Positions 49,591 through 53,720 of a stretch of 53,720 bases of DNA are shown piece by piece. This stretch comes from Planctomycetota bacterium. GTDB taxonomy: Bacteria; Planctomycetota; UBA1135; UBA2386. Where the stretch lies: contig VGZG01000017.1 of the NCBI GenBank assembly GCA_016872675.1, forward strand, positions 1-53,720, written 5' to 3'. The first letter of the stretch is position 1. Each line of letters begins with the position of its first letter. The notes under the pieces are model-generated. The model saw only the letters and a program-made list of their open reading frames with translations. It was not told where the DNA came from and ran no database searches. Position numbers and translations under genes: made by a program.

Positions 49591-52494
49591 CTAAGGCACA
49601 AACGTCATCCGCACGGCGTTGCTGGCGTGCAACAGCGCCGTGCCGTCGCCGACGACATACGCGTGCCACAGCGAGGCGCCGACCAGCGCTGGGTCGCTCA
49701 GCGGCGGCAGCACCAGCGCGGCGTTGGCTTTGCCGTTTGCGTCGAGGATGCCGATGCTTTGCGGGTAGACCGCGCTGTTGGCGAGCGCCAGGCTCAGCGC
49801 GAACCACGCATCGGCATTGAGCGGCACGTGCATGCCCAACAACGTGATGCCTGGGCTGGTGCCCTGCGCGCCGGCCAGCACGTAGACGTGGCCGGCGTGC
49901 GCCGGACCAGCGGCCAGCCGATAGTCCTGGCGACCACCAGTGGCGACCGAGATCGTCGGCTGCACGCGGTGCAGCGAACGCGTGTCGCCCTTCACCAAGG
50001 TGAACTCGTCCTCGATGCCGGTCAGCCCGACGAACTTCGCGTCGAGCCGGTCGCCATCGACGTCAAACACGAATGAGCCGAGGTTGTTCAGGCTGACATG
50101 CATCGCTGGATGGTCGAGCGAGCCGCCACCGACCGAGCCAGCACTGCCGGCAACGACGTAGACCGCGCCCTCATGCGGCGCTTTGCCAGCGGTCGGCTTG
50201 CCGTAGAAGCCGTCGCCGGCAGGCCGGCCATCGCCCTGGTCGAGCCGCATGGTCGGCTGCAGCGTCGCACTGGCGCCGTAGTGGCCATCGAGCAGGAACG
50301 AGCGCTCGTACGCGTGGCTGTGGCCACTGAGCACCAGGTCGACGCCGCCGGCCTCCAAGATCGGCAGCGCGATCTGCCGCATGTCGTACAGGCGGCCGCC
50401 GCTGTCCCACGGATTGTCCGAATGGTGCGAACCCGCCGAGTAAGGAGGATGGTGGAAGAACGCGATGATCCAGCGCGCGTTGGTGTTTGCGAGGTCGGCC
50501 GCCAGCCAAGTCATCATCGCGCCAGCGGCGCTGCGGTCGCTATCCATCGAGTCGAGGCAGACGAAGTGCACGTGTCCGCGATCGAACGAGTAATACGCTT
50601 CGGTGCCGCTTGGCAGGCCGCCCGCCTCACCGGAACGTGGCAGTGTGAAGATGTCGTAGTAGGGTCCGGTGCCAGTCGCGGTCGACGCGCTATAGGAATC
50701 GTGGTTGCCGAGGGTCGACCAGGTGAACGTGTCGCGCAGCAGTTCGCCGTAGACGTCGAACAGGCCAACCTGGTACTCGCGGTCGGTGCCGACAAAGTAG
50801 GCGTTGTCGCCGAGCAACAGGATTGCGTCGGCGCGCCGACCGGCAGCGAACGTGGAATACAGGTCGCGCACCGCGTACTGCGGCAGCCAGCCGAAGCCGG
50901 CGTCACCGAGCACCCACGCGCGGAACGGCCGCACGGCCCCCGGCGGCGGCAGCGTGCGTAGCGTCGCTGCCGGCGCCGTCGTGAACACGCCTGTCGCGTC
51001 GCCGATCGCGTAGCAGTACGTCGTCTCCGGCTGCAGCCCACCGATCGTCGCCGTGTGCTCGGTGCGCAGCGTCGCATCGAAGAACACGGGCTGCAGCGCC
51101 GCTGGCGACGGTCCGAGCCACAGCCTGGTCGCAGTCGCCTGGTCGGTGCGCCACTGCACGCACGCGCTGGTCGGCGTGCCGTTCTGCAGGTACGGACCGC
51201 GCAGCACGCTGATCGGACCCTGGCCGCCGAGCAGTTCGCAGTCGAAACTGGCATCGCTGCTGGTCGGCCCCACTTGGTGCACCTCGACCGCGATGACGTT
51301 GCGGCCGCCGACCAGCAGCGCCGGGTCGAAGGCGAACACGTGGAACGCGTTCTCGTCGCTTCCGGAGACCGCGATCGACGCTGGCGAGAAGGCGCTGACC
51401 GGCCCGTTGTGCAGGTTCCAGCGTCCGACCTCGACGCCGTTCACGTAGACGGCGCAACCGTCATCGCACAACACGCGCACCCGCGCGCTCGGCGGGATCG
51501 CGCTGTCCTCGAGATCGAACGCATGCCGGAACCACAGCGTCGGATTGGCGGCGCCGGGCGGGCCGCTGGCGACGACGGTCGCCTCGTCGCCATCGCCATA
51601 GCCAAGCTGTGCCGGGCCCTCGGGCCACGCGGCGTCGTCGAAGGCGGGCAGGTGCCAGTGGAAAGCCGGTAGCACGCCGAGGTCGTGGTAGCGCCACTGC
51701 GCGCCCAGCGGCACCAGCACGGTCGTCGCCGGCGGCAACCAGGGACCGTAGAGCGGCACGGCGTCCGGCGCCGACACGGCGATCGCGGCTGGGCTCGCCG
51801 GGGCGCGCGCGGACGACAGCGCGCGGGTCGAAGTGGTCACCGCCGCGATCCTGCTGGCCAGGAACTCCGGACGCTGCACGAACGCACGCAGCGTTTCGAG
51901 CCGGGCCAGCGCCGCATCGGCGCGCCCGCTCGCAAGGTCGAGCGCCACCGCCGCATCGACCAGCGCGACCGCCGGCCCGAGGGCGCGCAGGCCCCGGTCG
52001 AGAACGAGGCGTGCGGCCGCGACATTGCCGCTGCGTTCGAGGCTCGCCGCCAGTTCCAGGTATTCGCTGGGTTCACCGCGTTCGCGCCGCGCCAGCGCGG
52101 CGGCAAACCGCGGCGCCGCTTCCGCGTCGCGTCCGAGTGCGGCGAGCACGCGCCCGTGCAGCCGCTGCAGCGCGCAATCGGTCTGCCCCAGCGCCTGCGC
52201 CCGTTGGCACAGTTCCAGCGCCGCAAGGTCGTCGCCGGCGAAGTACTCGACCGCCGCCAGCGCGGCGACCGCCGGCCCGTTCGCCGGCTGTCCTCGCAGC
52301 GCCAAATCAAGGTCCGCGCGCGCCGCCGCCAGATTGCCGAGCGCCGTGAACAGCCGCCCGCGTTCGACGCGCAGCGCCGCGTCGTGCGGCGCGCGCGCGA
52401 TGCGCGCCGCGAGGTCAGCGAGGCGGCCATCTGGATCGTGCGGCCCGACCAACGGCAGCAGGCCAACCAGCAGCGCTATAAACAGCGACGGCAT
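49591..52494 (-). CDS. Multidomain secreted purple-acid-phosphatase-type metallophosphoesterase
   Basis: A 967-residue protein from ATG 52494 (a TTG one codon earlier is possible). Parts in order: signal peptide (MPSLFIALLVGLLPLVG); TPR-like repeats (about 20-215); a galactose-binding-like sandwich (about 265-420, DAAWPEGPAQLGYGDGDEAT); a PAP-type Fn3 domain (about 425-510, VLRGPYLQNGTPTSACVQWRT); the phosphoesterase domain (about 515-790) with GDAGFGW, LLGDNAYF, LGNHDS, FFHHPPYS and SGHSHAYERS; and the shared C-terminal module ending PALVGASLWHAYVV and SNAVRMTFVP. All metal motifs are present, so it should be active on phosphoesters outside the cell. The combination of TPR, sandwich, PAP and module in one chain is uncommon. 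Confidence 0.92.
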   Translation of the reverse strand: MPSLFIALLVGLLPLVGPHDPDGRLADLAARIARAPHDAALRVERGRLFTALGNLAAARADLDLALRGQPANGPAVAALAAVEYFAGDDLAALELCQRAQALGQTDCALQRLHGRVLAALGRDAEAAPRFAAALARRERGEPSEYLELAASLERSGNVAAARLVLDRGLRALGPAVALVDAAVALDLASGRADAALARLETLRAFVQRPEFLASRIAAVTTSTRALSSARAPASPAAIAVSAPDAVPLYGPWLPPATTVLVPLGAQWRYHDLGVLPAFHWHLPAFDDAAWPEGPAQLGYGDGDEATVVASGPPGAANPTLWFRHAFDLEDSAIPPSARVRVLCDDGCAVYVNGVEVGRWNLHNGPVSAFSPASIAVSGSDENAFHVFAFDPALLVGGRNVIAVEVHQVGPTSSDASFDCELLGGQGPISVLRGPYLQNGTPTSACVQWRTDQATATRLWLGPSPAALQPVFFDATLRTEHTATIGGLQPETTYCYAIGDATGVFTTAPAATLRTLPPPGAVRPFRAWVLGDAGFGWLPQYAVRDLYSTFAAGRRADAILLLGDNAYFVGTDREYQVGLFDVYGELLRDTFTWSTLGNHDSYSASTATGTGPYYDIFTLPRSGEAGGLPSGTEAYYSFDRGHVHFVCLDSMDSDRSAAGAMMTWLAADLANTNARWIIAFFHHPPYSAGSHHSDNPWDSGGRLYDMRQIALPILEAGGVDLVLSGHSHAYERSFLLDGHYGASATLQPTMRLDQGDGRPAGDGFYGKPTAGKAPHEGAVYVVAGSAGSVGGGSLDHPAMHVSLNNLGSFVFDVDGDRLDAKFVGLTGIEDEFTLVKGDTRSLHRVQPTISVATGGRQDYRLAAGPAHAGHVYVLAGAQGTSPGITLLGMHVPLNADAWFALSLALANSAVYPQSIGILDANGKANAALVLPPLSDPALVGASLWHAYVVGDGTALLHASNAVRMTFVP

Positions 52495-52524
52495 CAATGC
52501 GGGCGCACAGGACGTTCAGGCAGC

Positions 52525-52559
52525 GGTCCCGGACCATCCGGAACCCGCCAGGGCCAGCC
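52525..52559. repeat. Hairpin repeat, copy 1
   Basis: This 35-nt element is identical to 53302-53336 at 32 positions. Its core is two 9-nt arms, GGTCCCGGA and TCCGGAACC, around CCA, with one mispaired position. It starts 31 nt upstream of the metallophosphoesterase start codon. Confidence 0.8.
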
Positions 52560-52885
52560 TGCCCCCTCCGCGCGAACCCGTCAACCCAGTCGCAAGCCGC
52601 CCGCAACCGCCGATTTCCTGTCTCATCCCCCCCTCCCCCCCCGTTCCCGCCGCGCGCGGCGCGGGGCCGGCGCGGATTGGGCAGACCAGCAGCGCGCGGC
52701 CGGTGCCCGTGATCGGAGAGGGGCTCTACGGGCGCGTCCCTATGCGTGGGCCGCGATCGAGGGCAGACATGGAGCGGCTGCCGAGCCGACCGAGAACAAT
52801 CCTCACACTATGTGGAAAGTTCACTTGACTGACAGGCCCGCCTCGATGAACCTGTTCCTTGCGGTCGGCGACCGCCTCCGGCGGA

Positions 52886-52891
52886 TAACAT
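52886..52891 (+). promoter_or_regulatory. Possible -10 element (TAACAT)
   Basis: TAACAT lies 39 nt before the ATG at 52931, so this gene has a true leader, unlike most others here. Confidence 0.4.
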
Positions 52892-52930
52892 TCCGCTTGG
52901 AGTTCCTATCCACAGAAGATTGGGGGGTAC

Positions 52931-53242
52931 ATGAACGCAACGAAGATCGCCGGCCTCGCCGGCGTGCTGCTGGCCGTGGTTGGAGCCTTTACTACCGCGG
53001 TGCCGTACGCCAGTGCGGCCCTGGTGCTCATCGGCCTGTTCGTCGGCTGGTCAATCGCAGCGGAAGACCACGTCCGAGTGATCGTCTCGGCACTGGCGCT
53101 GACTGTGCTTTCAGCACAGCTCGGCGACGTCCCGACGGTCGGCGGTCACCTGACCACCATTTTCGGTGGCTTGACCAAGATGACTGCGGGCGCCGCGCTA
53201 ATGATCATCGCCTGCAATATCCACAAGCGCTTCAAGCCTTAG
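52931..53242 (+). CDS. Small membrane protein of unknown function
   Basis: A 103-residue hydrophobic protein with three or four predicted helices (KIAGLAGVLLAVVGAFTTAV, ASAALVLIGLFVGWSIAA, VIVSALALTVLSAQLG and MTAGAALMIIACNI) and a basic end, HKRFKP. A G-run TTGGGGGG immediately ahead of GTACATG resembles a Shine-Dalgarno sequence, which is rare in this window. Base composition is lower in G+C than its neighbours, and a hairpin repeat lies on each side, so recent acquisition is possible. No family was recognised. Confidence 0.72.
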   Translation: MNATKIAGLAGVLLAVVGAFTTAVPYASAALVLIGLFVGWSIAAEDHVRVIVSALALTVLSAQLGDVPTVGGHLTTIFGGLTKMTAGAALMIIACNIHKRFKP

Positions 53243-53301
53243 CCGACCGGGTGGATGAACGGAGGCCCGCCGCAAGGGGCGGGCTGGAAACTCAACCAAG
53301 T

Positions 53302-53336
53302 GGTCCCGGACCATCCGGGACCCGCCAGCGCTAGCC
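53302..53336. repeat. Hairpin repeat, copy 2
   Basis: The core is a perfect inverted repeat with arms GGTCCCGGA and TCCGGGACC around CCA (53302-53322). The following 14 nt also match copy 1. It lies between the small membrane-protein gene and the end of the truncated kinase gene. Confidence 0.82.
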
Positions 53337-53355
53337 GCCTCCGCCATCCCGCCGC

Positions 53356-53694
53356 CTATCTGACGATCCCGCGATGTCTTCGGCCCTTCGCGCCGCCGCC
53401 AGGCCGCGGCACGATGCGCCGATGCTGCTGCTCGGCGCGGAAGACGTCGCCGTAGCCGCCGCTGCCGAGCTTCTCGCGCACGAGGTACGGCCCGACGGCG
53501 TCCGGCGCGGCGCCGTCGTCGCCCCACAGTGCGGCCGCCTGCTGCAGAATCGCCGCGTGCGCGGGATGCTGTGCGACGAGGCGCGCAACCTCGGCGCGCT
53601 GCGTCGTGGCGTCGGCGCAGCGGTACAGCGCGCTGCAGAGTTCGTCGGCGAGCGCAGCAGGCAGCGTGTCGATGGCGGCGGTCAGGGCGGGCAT
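53356..53694 (-). pseudogene. Truncated Ser/Thr protein kinase
   Basis: A 112-residue frame. Residues 1-67 form the helical pre-kinase leader seen in planctomycete PknB-type kinases. VGPYLVREKLGSGGYGDVFRAEQQ then matches the start of a kinase N-lobe with its Gly-rich loop, but similarity ends there. The remaining 25 or so residues are Arg/Gly-rich and the frame stops before the catalytic Lys. No continuation of the kinase was found in the other frames down to 53243. Loss of the rest by deletion or rearrangement is likely. A TACGCT hexamer 7 nt ahead suggests the promoter is intact. Confidence 0.68.
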
Positions 53695-53701
53695 CGGCGG
53701 G

Positions 53702-53707
53702 AGCGTA
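53702..53707 (-). promoter_or_regulatory. -10 element of a probable leaderless promoter (TACGCT)
   Basis: On the minus strand TACGCT ends 7 nt before the ATG at 53694, ahead of the truncated kinase gene. Confidence 0.55.
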
Positions 53708-53720
53708 CCGGCGGGGTGCG

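Larger units (their letters stand above)
52498..52930. other. 433-bp intergenic region
   Basis: No gene is seen. It contains the first copy of the hairpin repeat (52525-52559), a GC-rich stretch, and then an unusually A/T-rich part from about 52790 that probably holds the promoter of the small membrane-protein gene (TAACAT at 52886-52891). Confidence 0.6.

Noticed and set aside
53243-53355. Remainder of the kinase in another reading frame (frameshift rather than truncation)
   Set aside because: None of the three minus-strand frames shows the kinase VALK strand or catalytic loop here, so a simple frameshift does not explain the loss.

Overview
This is a very G+C-rich bacterial chromosome segment that fits the Planctomycetota, probably one of the lineages known mainly from genome surveys. 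The basis is its gene repertoire: FG-GAP/VCBS and CRTAC1-type (ASPIC/UnbV) secreted proteins, a DUF1080 protein, a multihaem cytochrome, a Ser/Thr-kinase fragment with a pre-kinase leader, and four large secreted proteins ending in a similar C-terminal module. No rRNA, tRNA, CRISPR array, transposase or phage gene was seen. The taxonomic call is an inference from gene content, not a measured placement.

Layout. (1) 1-12.7 kb: 2-oxoacid dehydrogenase genes (E2 cut by the left edge, E1-alpha with a histone-H1-like tail, and E3 about 9 kb away). Between them lie a secreted protein, a TIM-barrel lipoprotein and a metal/copper-type envelope cluster: Cys-rich secreted protein, three-fold CPxxG protein, small lipoprotein, TolC-like lipoprotein, Tat-exported multicopper oxidase and a porin. 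(2) 12.9-25.5 kb: an eight-haem cytochrome c, FG-GAP protein, acylphosphatase, a second secreted paralogue, a histidine kinase/response regulator pair, a Met-rich acidic secreted protein, an isocitrate dehydrogenase-like enzyme, a divergent XRE regulator/ECF-like sigma pair, a DUF1080 protein and a membrane protein coupled to a Vms1/ANKZF1-like (VLRF1) release factor. (3) 25.6-42.7 kb: a polysaccharide island with eight glycosyltransferase genes, one encoding a 1530-residue fusion, plus a four-gene minus-strand operon ugd-uxs-galE-GT4 that would supply UDP-glucuronate, UDP-xylose and UDP-galactose. No flippase, polymerase or ABC exporter lies in the window. (4) 42.9-53.7 kb: an FprA-type ferredoxin reductase, a THUMP RNA methyltransferase, an ASPIC/UnbV protein, a DUF4185 lipoprotein, a five-part metallophosphoesterase, a small membrane protein between two copies of a hairpin repeat, and a truncated kinase.

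Two cross-cutting patterns stand out. First, at least eleven genes on both strands carry a TAnnnT hexamer ending only 6-10 nt before the start codon, with no Shine-Dalgarno sequence, which points to widespread leaderless transcription. Second, four secreted proteins otherwise unlike each other end in a related module of roughly 100 residues closing with an SNGV-type strand, a candidate sorting or assembly domain. The most novel single genes are the bacterial VLRF1 factor (24376-25053), the degenerate SPASM/GT2/coiled-coil/GT4 fusion (32033-36625) and the E1-alpha with a basic repeat tail.
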